Of a stretch of DNA of 64,000 nucleotides, positions 35,501 through 46,142 are shown piece by piece. The translations under genes and the position numbers were made by a program. The stretch is from Nematostella vectensis (taxonomy: Eukaryota; Cnidaria; Anthozoa; Actiniaria; Edwardsiidae): the NCBI RefSeq assembly GCF_932526225.1, contig NC_064039.1, forward strand, positions 15,084,139 to 15,148,138. The letters are read 5' to 3'. A model generated the notes under the pieces. That model ran no database searches and was not told the DNA's origin. It saw only the letters and a program-made list of their open reading frames with translations. Position 1 is the first letter of the stretch. Every line of letters begins with the position of its first letter.

Positions 35501-38500
35501 ACCTGGCTATGGGCCTGGATGTTTCATTACATGAAGATCATCACTGGATTTCAAACTACTATTTGTACACTCCAACAAAAAATAAGTAGGAATAATGCAA
35601 ATCCCCTTTCCACTTCTTAAAACCCTGCTACCTAATCAATGAAAAAAGAAACATATTGGGAGTATTTTAAGGCCATTCACAAAGACTAAACAAAGTTAAA
35701 AAGACTTTTGTCTGGCAGGTCTGTCTCTGTAAACAAAATATGGCTTACTTGATTACATGTAGCTCATTAAAATCAAGCGCATACCCAGGATTAGCTGAGG
35801 GGGGGGAGGGGTGATGATGATAAAACTTTATTTACACATGCTTGCCCCGACAACATACAAATACTAGCTGATTTTCACAGGGGGCGTGTGGATTTAAGCT
35901 TTTTAGATATATAAAAAGTTTTTTTTTACAAATTTGTATTATATAGTAAAGCTAAGTAAATAGTCCATAATTATTAATGTTCTAAAGTTAAGTTCAATAA
36001 TTACTAGCTCTAAGTAAACAAGTGGGCAGAAATATTCTTAGAGAAGGTACTGATGTTTTCGATTTTTCAGAAGGCCTCAGGCAGAGAGGGGTCCATGATT
36101 TGGCCCCGCTATAACTAAAACTTTTTTCATAGATTCTGTTTTAGGAAGCGGTAGCTGTAACGAGGTGGAGGAACCCCTCAGATTGTAACTAGTAATGGTA
36201 TCTTTTTTTTTAAACAGATTAGTTAGGCATGATGGGGTGGAACCATGAATCACTTTAAACATTTGTTTAGCTTTGGTCCTTGCCCGATGAGTCTGAAGAG
36301 AGACCCAGCCCAAGACATCCAAGGCCTGATCCGCAGGGGTATCAGTCCCATACTTCGCTACAGTAGTTAAAATGGGGTTGAACAATTGCGTTATATAAAG
36401 ACACTAGTCAGAGTATCTTGCCCAACAGATTCATGTATCCTTCTTATGGCCCCTATTCCAGATGCAACTTTTTTGGCAACAGAATCATGATAGTCCCATG
36501 TTAGGTGATGGTCAATTTCAACCCCAAGAACCCTGCTATGTTCAACCTGTTTTAAGGTCTTATTGTCAATGGAAACAGAGGGTTGGCAATTAAGAGTTCC
36601 TAGTTTCTGATGGGTTCCTATCAATAGAAATTCTGTTTTTGCTATGTTTGGACTTAGTGGGGGTGCGTAGTCATCAGGTATCTTATGACAAAAGCCTAGT
36701 ATTTAAAACCCCCTTTTTGGTCGCTAAGGGGGGGTGGGCGTGCACCCTGCGCACCCCCCTGTGTATACGCCTGAAAATGATTGGTCCTCTGTTTTGTCAA
36801 ATATACTGTTCTATGCACTCACCACAAACTTGGTATCTTCAGTAGAAGGTTGAAACACTCCATCAAATGAACAGTTGGTTGACCCAAAGCAACTTGAAAA
36901 ATTGAACATCCTTGCCACCTTGCTTGAACACTCTGTGACATTTCCAGTCCCTCTAAATGTGTAAAAGGTCTGATTGCTTGAGGGTATATGTGAATCTACA
37001 CATGGTGGTTGCAACAGATACTGAACTGTGCGATTTTCTACAAGGCCTTCAGGAGCACATGGGTTATCAACAATTGCAGCCATGGAGGAGTTCTACAAAT
37101 AAGCAAATTTCTCTAAGAAAGACTTCAAACTTTGGACCTCTCCCCCAAGAAGTGCCATACCTTTAAAAGGGAGAACATGTACCTCCGCTCTGCTTCTTTA
37201 TTGCCATAACACAAGTAGCTATGTGTGTAAAGACGATGTCTACGCCCATAGAGGTGAAGATATTTTGTGTACTTTTGCGGGACGGTCACACCAGGGTGAA
37301 GAGGGAATGTGATTTGGGTTGATGCCCCACCCATGTCTAGCGCACCCTGTAGGTGGGCTGTAGGCTGCACACTTGAGTTCGACAGAATCTGTTAGTAAAT
37401 GATGATGATTAATGGCATATTCATGTTTCCTTGTAAGGGGTTTAATAAAAAGGGTTCTTAAACCCGCAGGGTTGAATACCCTTATTTTACCCAAGCTTAG
37501 ACCAAATCCCTGAAGATGGTCTGTATGATCTACACAGTTTGATAGAATCTGTTTGAAAATACTTATAGCTAATGATGCTATGAAGTTTCACAGTAGGCGA
37601 TGGAGATTGATAAGTAGTGGGAGGAAATTATTTTATTCTATTAGTTTAGATTCTTGGCTGTGCCGACCTACCCCTCTGTATAGTAGACCCCCTCTCAAGT
37701 AATTAACTGTCACCCAAGACGACAGTCCTTCTTCATCTCCGCTAATAATTCTTGCTTGTTCATCTTGAAATTTGAAGGGAGAGGCATGTAGGGTGTGTTG
37801 GACAGACTTCATAATTTGATCTGCAGCCTCTGTATCTGTCTCTCTGTACATTGCATATTTTAAGTCAATATTAGAAAGAATGGCATTTAATGTTATAGGC
37901 ATTTTTCAGCATAAAGTGTAGACCACAAGCATGATCAAATGGGTCAATATGAACCCATAAGAAATGTCCCTAGAGGGGGGGGGAAGGGGTGAGCAGGCAT
38001 GCTTGTGTATAAGAATACCAAATGCTGAATCTTTTACCAATCTCATCAACTCTCAAAGACCATTTGATCACAGCCGTGTTAGAGCTAGACTAGAAGCATG
38101 CATAATCCATTTCTCACCGAACAAGCCTCATTCCTGCAGTTGCCCCAAGGTATATTGGGGACTTGGCCTGTAGATATGTTGGAATCAGCTTCTCTGCTGT
38201 ATTTCTTATGCATCCCTCAAGAGATGAACCAGCTTTGTTTGGGTCTGTTGAGGCATAACTAGAGATGCTTCCCCCTGTAGTAAAACACAATAACGAGTTT
38301 ATGAGGCTACAGCAGGTACAGTAGGGTCTTAGCGGCATGTTCCAATCCTCCCCCACCCCTAGCTGGTTTACTGTATCTCCTGAAAGGCACATTGCATATT
38401 AATAGTTAAAAGGTCTTCATTCTACTTTCTAAGATAGGAAAAAGTAGCTAAACCTTAGTGTTCTTTTGCAGTATTAAAATTCTTGGAGGAAAATGGATAC

Positions 38501-40170
38501 CTACAGATTAATGGTATAAAACAAGAAAAATACTCTTATTCTTTGGCCATTAGAGGGTATCCAAAATTTTTAACATGGTTATCTTATAACATAAAGGCCA
38601 ATGGGTAAGATAATCAGGACATGCTCATGTTTTTTCTCTCATATCAAAATGATAAAAAATGTTTGAAGCATTGTAAATGGCTAAAGTTATAAGGCTTATA
38701 TAAGCTTCAAAATTCTACAACAAATGAAAAACTGTTCAAGTAGATTAATCAAGATGGCTATGAACAGCAGAGCTGGGGGGGGTCGGTAATCTAAGTAATA
38801 TAAATTTGGGATTGAAATTGTCGATTTGGAATTTTTAGGGTTCCCCAAACAAAATCTCTGCAAGAAAAATAAAATTCAGGTATTTCTCAATAGAGAAAAT
38901 TATGAGGCATTCCAACGATGACCCCCTCTCCCCCAAAGAAACTATGGCGCTATTAGCAGTGAAACAAACCTGTGCTCATGCAAGAGCCAATCTGCTTTAC
39001 AAGGGCTGTCCCTTGAAGAACATCTTTTGTGGTCCATTTGTAAACCATAAGATCTGTGTGTGTTGACCCGGCATCTAGGACTATGCTGTACTAGAATAAA
39101 AAAACAACAGGTTGTTTGATGTTGTTGTTTTGTCTTTTTTCTCATTACTTAAGGTCCTGTCACAAGTAGACTTTTCGCTGCAACTTGTCTCGCAAAAAAA
39201 TTGTTGCAGGTCGCTCAAGCCCCGTCACACGTGAAGTTTTTCCTGCGACTTGAAACAATTTGTTGCAGAAAGTAGAAGAGTGTTCTACTTTTCGTGCGAC
39301 TTTGAGAAATGCAAAACAAGTTGCAAAGGGGTAAAATAATTGTCACACGCAAAGAAATGCGTGTGCAACCTACAATTTTTTGCGAGACAGATTGCAAGAG
39401 AAAAAAAAACGTGTGACAGGGCCTTTATATAGTAAAGAGTATATCAAGGATGGAATCAAATGGAGTTCTAAAAAAAAGGAAAAGTTGGCAGGTCATTACA
39501 GAAGCCAGTCTTATGGGCAAAAGGTAGCTCATCTAGCCATTTAGTTGATCCTTTTCTCTGTATATTGTTCTAACTCGATTTTTCTTTCGGTGATTCTTTA
39601 GAGCCCCAGGCTCCCTTGGCTACAGACCTTATTTTCAAGTTCATAAGTTTTTAGAGTTCATTAGTTTTTAAGAGTTAAAAACTGGAAAATGTAATCCAAT
39701 TTAAGCCATTTCTAATTTCATTTAGCCGTCTCTTACTTCATCTATGATCTCTGTTTGATAGTTGTAAACAAGGGCAATAGCAGTGACTCCAAGCCCAACC
39801 ATGCAAACAGCAACAACAGCAGCAACATAGTCTTTCAACTGAAGCTGAGACCTCCATCCTGGTGATAACAATATAATACAAATAACATTAAAACTTTAGT
39901 TTCATATTACTGCAAAATGAAGCTGGCTGCATAAAATATAGCGTAATAAAAATATAGGTAATCCTAAACAAATAGAAATATGTAAAAATATATTCTACTG
40001 TTTAATTGATATTTTAAGTATTTTTCTCAAATCAGCCGTGGAACCCGTTGGATTAAACACGGAAGTAAGTGTAGCGATGTCTCGCTCGTCGCCAGTGATA
40101 TCAACTTGCCTTCCAGTTGTAGCGGCCCCAATAGGGGGACGTCGTCGCGTTCACCATCACTGTCAGCCAT
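26526..40170 (-). CDS. ENTPD: Ecto-nucleoside triphosphate diphosphohydrolase (CD39 family)
   Basis: Ten exons in transcript order: 40170-40110, 39858-39737, 39090-38970, 38274-38118, 37843-37672, 37346-37161, 37092-36823, 35080-34955, 34171-34043 and 26744-26526; 520 residues. All five apyrase conserved regions are visible: IVLDAGSTHT, PIYLGATAGMRLV, IISGDEEGLSSWVTVNYL, ALDMGGASTQITF and SLGWALGFMIN. One membrane helix lies near the N-terminus (DYVAAVVAVCMVGLGVTAIA) and one at the C-terminus (FMAVVIVAAILISLGVLLAI), the topology of cell-surface NTPDases 1-3 and 8, which hydrolyse extracellular ATP/ADP to AMP. Multiple Cys and N-glycosylation sites in the extracellular part fit. The first intron seems to use a GC donor (GAAG|GCAAGT). 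The last intron is 7.3 kb because of a satellite. The vertebrate subtype cannot be assigned. Confidence 0.94.
26959..33766. repeat. 6.8-kb satellite, 41/43-bp unit, inside NTPDase last intron
   Basis: About 160 tandem copies of agtagcatctacaaacaggg-ctgtacataaatattctgt, ending either TAC (41 bp) or TTTAC (43 bp). Variants such as cattgac, gggatgt, acttaaatattcc and a short ggctgtttaatattc form recognisable patterns. 41-43 pairs sum to 84 bp, which keeps one minus-strand frame open by chance; those ORFs are not genes. A block of about 1.2 kb is repeated at an offset of 1503 bp (about 29600-30820 and 31103-32323). Confidence 0.98.
35249..35518. mobile_element. Decayed TIR element, 'caggcccgtagccagg'
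   Basis: It begins tcaggcccgtagccaggatt and ends cctggctatgggcctg, with agtggaccttcaagccc inside, as in the 4713-5028 family. It lies in the intron between NTPDase exons 37092-36823 and 35080-34955. Confidence 0.7.
35779..36774. mobile_element. 'gcgcgtacccagg' element interrupted by a LINE fragment
   Basis: The left part agcgcatacccaggattagctgaggggggg (about 35777-35806) and the right part ggggtgcgtagtcatcagg to ctgtgtatacgcctg (36655-36774) are the two halves of one element. The LINE tail sits exactly between them. Confidence 0.7.
35808..36652 (-). pseudogene. 5'-truncated CR1/L2-like non-LTR retrotransposon, 3' end
   Basis: The minus strand encodes the end of a reverse-transcriptase polyprotein in two pieces separated by a frame break near 36386-36391: NIAKTEFLLIGTHQKL...VEHSRVLGVEIDHHLTWDYH, then AKYGTDTPADQALDVLGWVS, ARTKAKQMFKVIHG and a stop at about 36077. 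The words 'LGVEID..LTW..H' are typical of the region after RT in animal LINEs. The 3' end carries AATAAA and a short TCATCA tail (35811-35832), as in CR1/L2-type elements. It is a dead fragment. Confidence 0.75.
39150..39427. mobile_element. MITE with 'aaggtcctgtcaca' ends
   Basis: The inverted ends are aaggtcctgtcacaag and (reversed) aaaggccctgtcacacg. The inside has mirrored tgcgact/agtcgca and ttgttgca/tgcaac words. About 278 bp, non-coding, in an NTPDase intron. Confidence 0.7.
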
Positions 40171-40306
40171 TTCTACCTTCCTCGTCAGCTGTTATACACG
40201 TTTTCTGACATTTCATCCACTATCTTTGAACGCAAAACCAAAATACACCAGATGGTGTGATGTAAAAGCAAAAGAAGAAATTGAAGCTGTCAGGCGTTCC
40301 AGTACG

Positions 40307-40328
40307 ATGGCTCGCTTCGGTGGACTAG
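40307..40328 (+). other. Possible first coding exon of a divergent gene
   Basis: ATG GCT CGC TTC GGT GGA CTA G is followed by GTAAAC, a plausible donor; the ATG context (acgATGGc) is good. It lies 137 bp from the NTPDase start, so a shared bidirectional promoter is conceivable. No second exon was recognised downstream. Speculative. Confidence 0.2.
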
Positions 40329-40544
40329 GTAAACACAGGAAGCCCAAATACTTGTTTCACAATCGATCGAATACGTTTCACCCCTAAACTCACTAATGCA
40401 TCAATTAGTTATTGTTTCTGGCATGCCATCCTAGAGAATTGTTGTATGAATGAGAGCCAACAACATGTTTTCTCATCCGCGCATGCTAGGAAACCCAGGA
40501 GCCTTTGCGGGCGCTCCAAAGAAGGCGGAACGCTCGCGAGGATT

Positions 40545-40702
40545 GGCTGAGGGGGGGACGCTGTCATAGGTATCATGTGGAAAAAAGCATCACTATTTGA
40601 TTCCTTCACAAGAAGTGACTATAAGATTCCTTAACAAGAAATGACCCATTTTTGGCCGTTGAGGGGGGGCCACGCGCACCCCCCTGTGTACGCGCCTGAT
40701 GG
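40545..40702. mobile_element. 'gcgcgtacccagg' family copy
   Basis: It contains ggattggctgagggggg, gtcataggtatcatgtgg, ccttaacaagaaatgaccc, and ends ccctgtgtacgcgcctg. It is upstream of the NTPDase promoter. Confidence 0.7.
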
Positions 40703-41621
40703 TACGCCTTTTCGGGTAATAGACAAAAATTGGATCGTATTCGGCCAAAATTTCTTCAGGGCAGAAATTTGTATAGATGGATAGTGCAAGCATCGAAAAA
40801 AAAAGGTTAATTTGGCAAGTTTCGCGAATTTCAGAACTTCAGTGACAATGCTTACACACTTATTCACACTCATTAAACTTTCATAACCTTTTTTTGTTTT
40901 GTTGTTGTTGTTTTTTTCTATTGTATGTATTCAAACTAGTTCTAGTTTTTCAAACTAAAAAGTGCAAGCAAATAATTTGATAACCGATTGGGGAGCCCTT
41001 TTTTGAGGGCTGAGAAGAGTGCGAAAACTCTTTCCGTGTTTCTCCAAAGAGACAAAGCGCTGGCAGGGATGGACTCAGGGGGAACGTGTATCCACTCTAC
41101 AATTATTAAATCCCCCTCCCCTCTTCCCTTAAGCATGCGTCTCTAGGTGCTGGGAGATTTGGAACCAAAACAAATAATCTAAGAACGTGAGAGCCCTGTT
41201 GCGAGGAAGTCTAGACAAACTAAGGGGTTCTGGTTGGGGCTCTTATACAGCCCTTCGCGCTTCCCCACAGTAACTTCTGCCTCTTGTAACGTTCTGTACA
41301 ATTGCTACAAACTGTGTCCTATTTCTGTTCCTCACGGTATAGCTCAACTCTCATGCATAATATCCTATACCACGTCTGTGGGTAAAACCTGATGTATCGT
41401 GCTTTGAAGGCCGTCGGGAGAGAATGTTGCACAACCGTATACTGTTCTGTGTTCCCGGCAAATACCTTTGAAGGAAAAATGAGTGTTTTAATCATAATAG
41501 ATTTTAGATATAGGTAGTCACGACTTATGACCAGAAAAAATGGCCGAATATTTGATCTTTTCTTCCGTCTGTCGGTCTCTGCTACTTTGTATCTACAGTA
41601 AATACTGTCCGTCTGTTTTAC

Positions 41622-42138
<517 letters not shown>

Positions 42139-42468
42139 TCTGTAAAAAAAAAAAACATCGGTTTACTGTGATGAAAAAAAAATCAAGAATCCTGGAAATG
42201 ATAATAGTTTCAAACAGTAGTTTTGTAGGCGGAATATGGGCTGATAATGTTTGAAGAGAGGTGACTAAATATCATAGTTTGATATCGTAGAAATATAATC
42301 GAGTCGAATTTATTGTAGGATGGATTGAATTTCAGTACGATTTAAACGGATTTAATTTTCATGCATGAGGTTTTCATAGCCTACAAAACCACGCGTCACG
42401 CAAGTCAGATCGACTGGCTTTAATACGGGGGAGCGAATTTGGATTCGTTCGTATAAATAGCAGCTGGG

Positions 42469-43838
42469 ACCGTGGTGATCCTAGATACTAATCCCTCAGA
42501 TACTAATCAGATACGAAACAGATACTAAAAACGGTCAGGGGGGGTATTTCATAGAAAAATTAAAAAAATAAAAATAGCTATTTACCGAGTGAAATCAGCT
42601 AGAATCGATGGAAAGCATTATAATTATGATTTCTTAAATTATTTACAGCAACTTCTGTAATTTGTGTGGATCCTAGACTAAATGTCTCATTAAAATATTT
42701 TGTCTGGTTTCACTGCAATACACAAGGAATAAGCTATAATATACATTTCTGAAACGTTTCTATACCGATTTAGAGTTAAGTTATTACTAAATTTTTAAAC
42801 AGCAAACGTTTAATTTTGTACTTTTTGGCCCCGACATAATGAATGTTGTCGACGTTGAAGACCACCCAAGTGAAAGTCACTCTTGGACCATGCGCTTGGT
42901 TCCTAAAACTACTTGGTTCCTAGTCAGTTCCTTCTCAGTTCCTAATCAGTTCCTAATGGTAAGGGGGGTACTGTTTAATAACAAAAAAAATCGAAATTAC
43001 CTATTTTCTGCATAGAATTGGAAGGTACTGCTGAAAATACGCCAACATTATTTTTTATATCGATTTTTGCGCTATTTTTCGGATTAATGTTAAATTTCTA
43101 TTTGAGTCTTTACAAGTGCAAAACATTCAAAAGGCGATCCTAATAGCAGAAAGGATTCATTCCAATATAGTCTCTACTTCAATTCAGATACCTCAAAATT
43201 ATTCAGTGTTATTTGCAAAGATTCATGCTATGAGTTGCTAGATTGACTGCAGAATGAATTCTAAAATTATATGCGAATGTTGTCGACGGTGTAGACCACC
43301 CAAGTTGAAGTCACGCCTAGATTACGCGCTTGCTAGTCAAGCTAGCCACACCAAAAACTGCGCGACATCCTAAAAATTACGGGCAGTTAGATAGAAACTG
43401 AACTAGAAGCGACCGGGATCGGTCACTTCTCAACGTCACTTCTTCACCGTTGACAACATCCATTATGTCGCCGCCTAAAAGTACAAAAGTAAACGTTTAC
43501 TGTTTGCGAAGTTAGCAATAAATAAGCACTAAATCACATTAGAGCTATTTCCTTGTGTATTACATAGAAAATTGCAATCGTCTAAACTAAAAACCAGACA
43601 GGTCTAGTCAATGTCTAGACTTTACTCATTAGTCTAGAATCCACAAAAATTACAAAAAGTTGCTGTAAATAGCTTTATAAACCATATTTATAATGCCTTT
43701 ATATCGATGCTAGCTGATTTCACTCAGTAAATGAGGTATTTTTACCATTTTAGCATTTTTTTAAAGTACTTCCTTGACCCCGATTAGGAACTGACTAGGA
43801 ACTGAGGAATTAAGACCTAGGAACTATGATCACCGCGG
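42469..43838. mobile_element. 1.37-kb foldback element with arms of about 400 bp
   Basis: The left arm from ccgtggtgatcctagata through gagtgaaatcagctagaatc, tttacagcaact, aatacacaagga, aaacgttta and cgacataatgaatgttgtcgac is mirrored on the right (gttgacaacatccattatgtcg ... gctagctgatttcactca ... gatcaccgcgg). The middle has gttcctaatcagttccta repeats. No transposase was found. Confidence 0.8.
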
Positions 43839-43857
43839 TTTTTCTACAGTTAACAGT

Positions 43858-44660
43858 ATGCTGCTAAATGTCGGTAGTTCTCAACTTGCTAAAATATCAC
43901 TGTAAATTGTCAACCTTGTGAGTTCAAAGTATTATACAATAGTTAAGAAAGGTCAAGCTTATCTAAATTGAGCTTTTTATTTGTCGGCATTGAATGTTTT
44001 AACTTGCTCTTTTGTATACACTATTAACACCATCCCCGACTGTTTGTTATTATTGTAGCAGATAAAATTCAAGTTTCAACAAAACTAGCGATTCTATGGT
44101 GTACAAGGAAAAGGAAAAGCATAAATTCCGACACATGCTTGCCCTTTCTAAACAAATATAGGATAATTTGGACTCACTAGGCTGGTTTATTTGGTACTGG
44201 TTTATTTGAATAAATTGGAATCTGTCGGGCATTTAGTCCATTGAAGACCTTTCCTGATAGTTGTTACAGATAAAACTGAAGTGTCACTTTGATAACGATT
44301 AGCGTATACAATCAAGTAAAAACGTTCAATTCCGACAACAAAGCTCAATTTAGATTCGCTTGGGCTTTCCCAACAAATATACAATACTTTGAACCCCTTA
44401 GGTCGACAACTTACCGTGATATTTTTGTAAAATTGAAAACTACAGACATTTAGCAGCATGTCAAGACAATTTCTAAGTGTCACTAAAATTACGATTTTAT
44501 AGTGAGACAACAAAAACATTCAATACCGACAACAAAGCTCAACTTAGATTGGCTTGCCCTTTCTCAACAAGTATAGAATAATTTGAACTTAGTAGGTCGA
44601 TAATTTACTGGGTTGTTTGAATAAATTTGAAAACTGTCAGGCATTTTGTCTATTGAGGAT
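43858..44660. repeat. Inverted and tandem copies of a unit of about 200 bp
   Basis: Units share attccgacaacaaagctca, ttgccctttctcaacaa.tata and ataatttgaac. They start near 44110, 44325 and 44519 on the plus strand; an inverted copy is at 43860-44010, mirroring 44325-44460. Non-coding. Confidence 0.65.
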
Positions 44661-44692
44661 CTTTCCCGATTGTCGGGCATAAAGCCACTGTG

Positions 44693-44782
44693 TTTCTTAT
44701 TAAGGAATCTTCAAATACTAGGCTTTTTCCATATGATACATATGACAGCGCACCCCCTCGGCCCAACCTGGGAACTCGCCTT
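44693..44782. mobile_element. Truncated 'gcgcgtacccagg' family copy (inverted)
   Basis: Reverse strand: gagttcccaggttgggccga, ggtgcgctgtcatatg, aagattccttaataagaaa, matching the other copies. Confidence 0.6.
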
Positions 44783-45016
44783 ATGAGTTAGTGCTATGAT
44801 GCTCTAGTTCAACAGTGAACTAAAGCAAACTTAGTGTTTTCTGTCTCTCACTGGACTATGATTTTTTCAAGGAATTTTTTTCCCATTTCGACGGTTTTTG
44901 CTTCTTTTTCTTTTTTGGAGGCGAATGTGAATGTGTATACACAGAAATTTAATGGCACAAAATGAACATTTTCTTCTCTATTGACATTCTGTATTAAATT
45001 ATAGCTGCTAACCTAC

Positions 45017-45124
45017 CGTAATAGTGAAGATCAGATCGTAGGCATGATCGGCTTTAACAAGGATATCAGCAACATTGATTTCCACGACATCAAGAAGAAT
45101 ACACTTTGTGTAGTCCTTTCTGGT
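45017..45124 (-). other. Possible orphan exon, 108 bp
   Basis: The minus strand has an AG acceptor (ctcaaag), then 36 open codons (TRKDYTKCILLDVVEINVAD and 16 more, ending DLIFTIT), then a good donor ACG|GTAGGT. It begins and ends in phase 0. In-frame stops lie just outside. It is downstream of the SLC6 gene on the same strand, whose last clear exon also ends in phase 0, so it could be a tail exon of it. I do not recognise the peptide, and the acceptor has a weak pyrimidine tract. Confidence 0.3.
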
Positions 45125-46142
45125 CTTTGAGTGTTAAAATTGATCGATTTACACGAAGCCCTAGCGCGAGAGCATGCTTGAAAATAATTGCAGGCCATAG
45201 GTAGTTACCAGGAAACTGTCAGTCCTCATAATACTACTACAAATTGCATAGAAAATATAACCACTCAAGTGGTACGGTATTGCGGTGAGGGGAAATCAAA
45301 ACTTTTCAAGGTGTTTAATGACGAAAGCCAGAGGGCAATTTAGCTGTACTTACAATACAAAAAGACCTAAGCTAACTGCACAGGGTAAAAAGAGCTTTTG
45401 CCGAATAATGAATTCTAAGCAACGACATGTCGTTGAAATGCGCCTTTGCGACACGCTATCCTTGTTTACTAAGAAAACCTGGTCAAGCTACTGCATAGCC
45501 TGAGCTACTACACCGTGGCGCGCTATCTAAAACCTGTACTATACTAATATAAATAGCAAGGCCCATTTTAACGCAAATTAAGGAAATTTTGATGTTTATA
45601 ATTAAGCCTAACAAACTCTTTTCCTCCTGCACTTCTCGCGATTTAAAGTAATGTTTTGAATCTTGATACATCTGCGTACAAGGTGGAAAAGGTCAGGCCA
45701 TGTTGTTTATAAATTTACAACCATGTTTCCTCGTCTACGATGAATTCCGTGTTTTTTCTCGATTCTAACCAAGGTTGTTTGATCCGGGGTGGTCACAATC
45801 CTCCAGCGCTAAAAAGCAACCACAATTTACAACAGCATTATCATCCGCTTATAGGCAACCACAAATAGAAGTCAATGGATTATGGCTCACCTAAAAAAGC
45901 CAAATAGCATTGCATTGATCCGTTCCATCCTTCCTCCCCCTCCCCAACCACCACCACCACCACTTTTTCGTGCCCACTTTTTGATTTTAGAACATAATCA
46001 TAACGAAAACAGCCTTACAGGATTTCAAATTAGCCTTTTATAAAAACGATGTCAGGCCTTTAAATCGTTACCCTTGCTTAACAGAACAAATACCAGTGGA
46101 TTTGAAGCAGTCAGTAATTAGCGAGGGTTGCCCTAGGACGGA

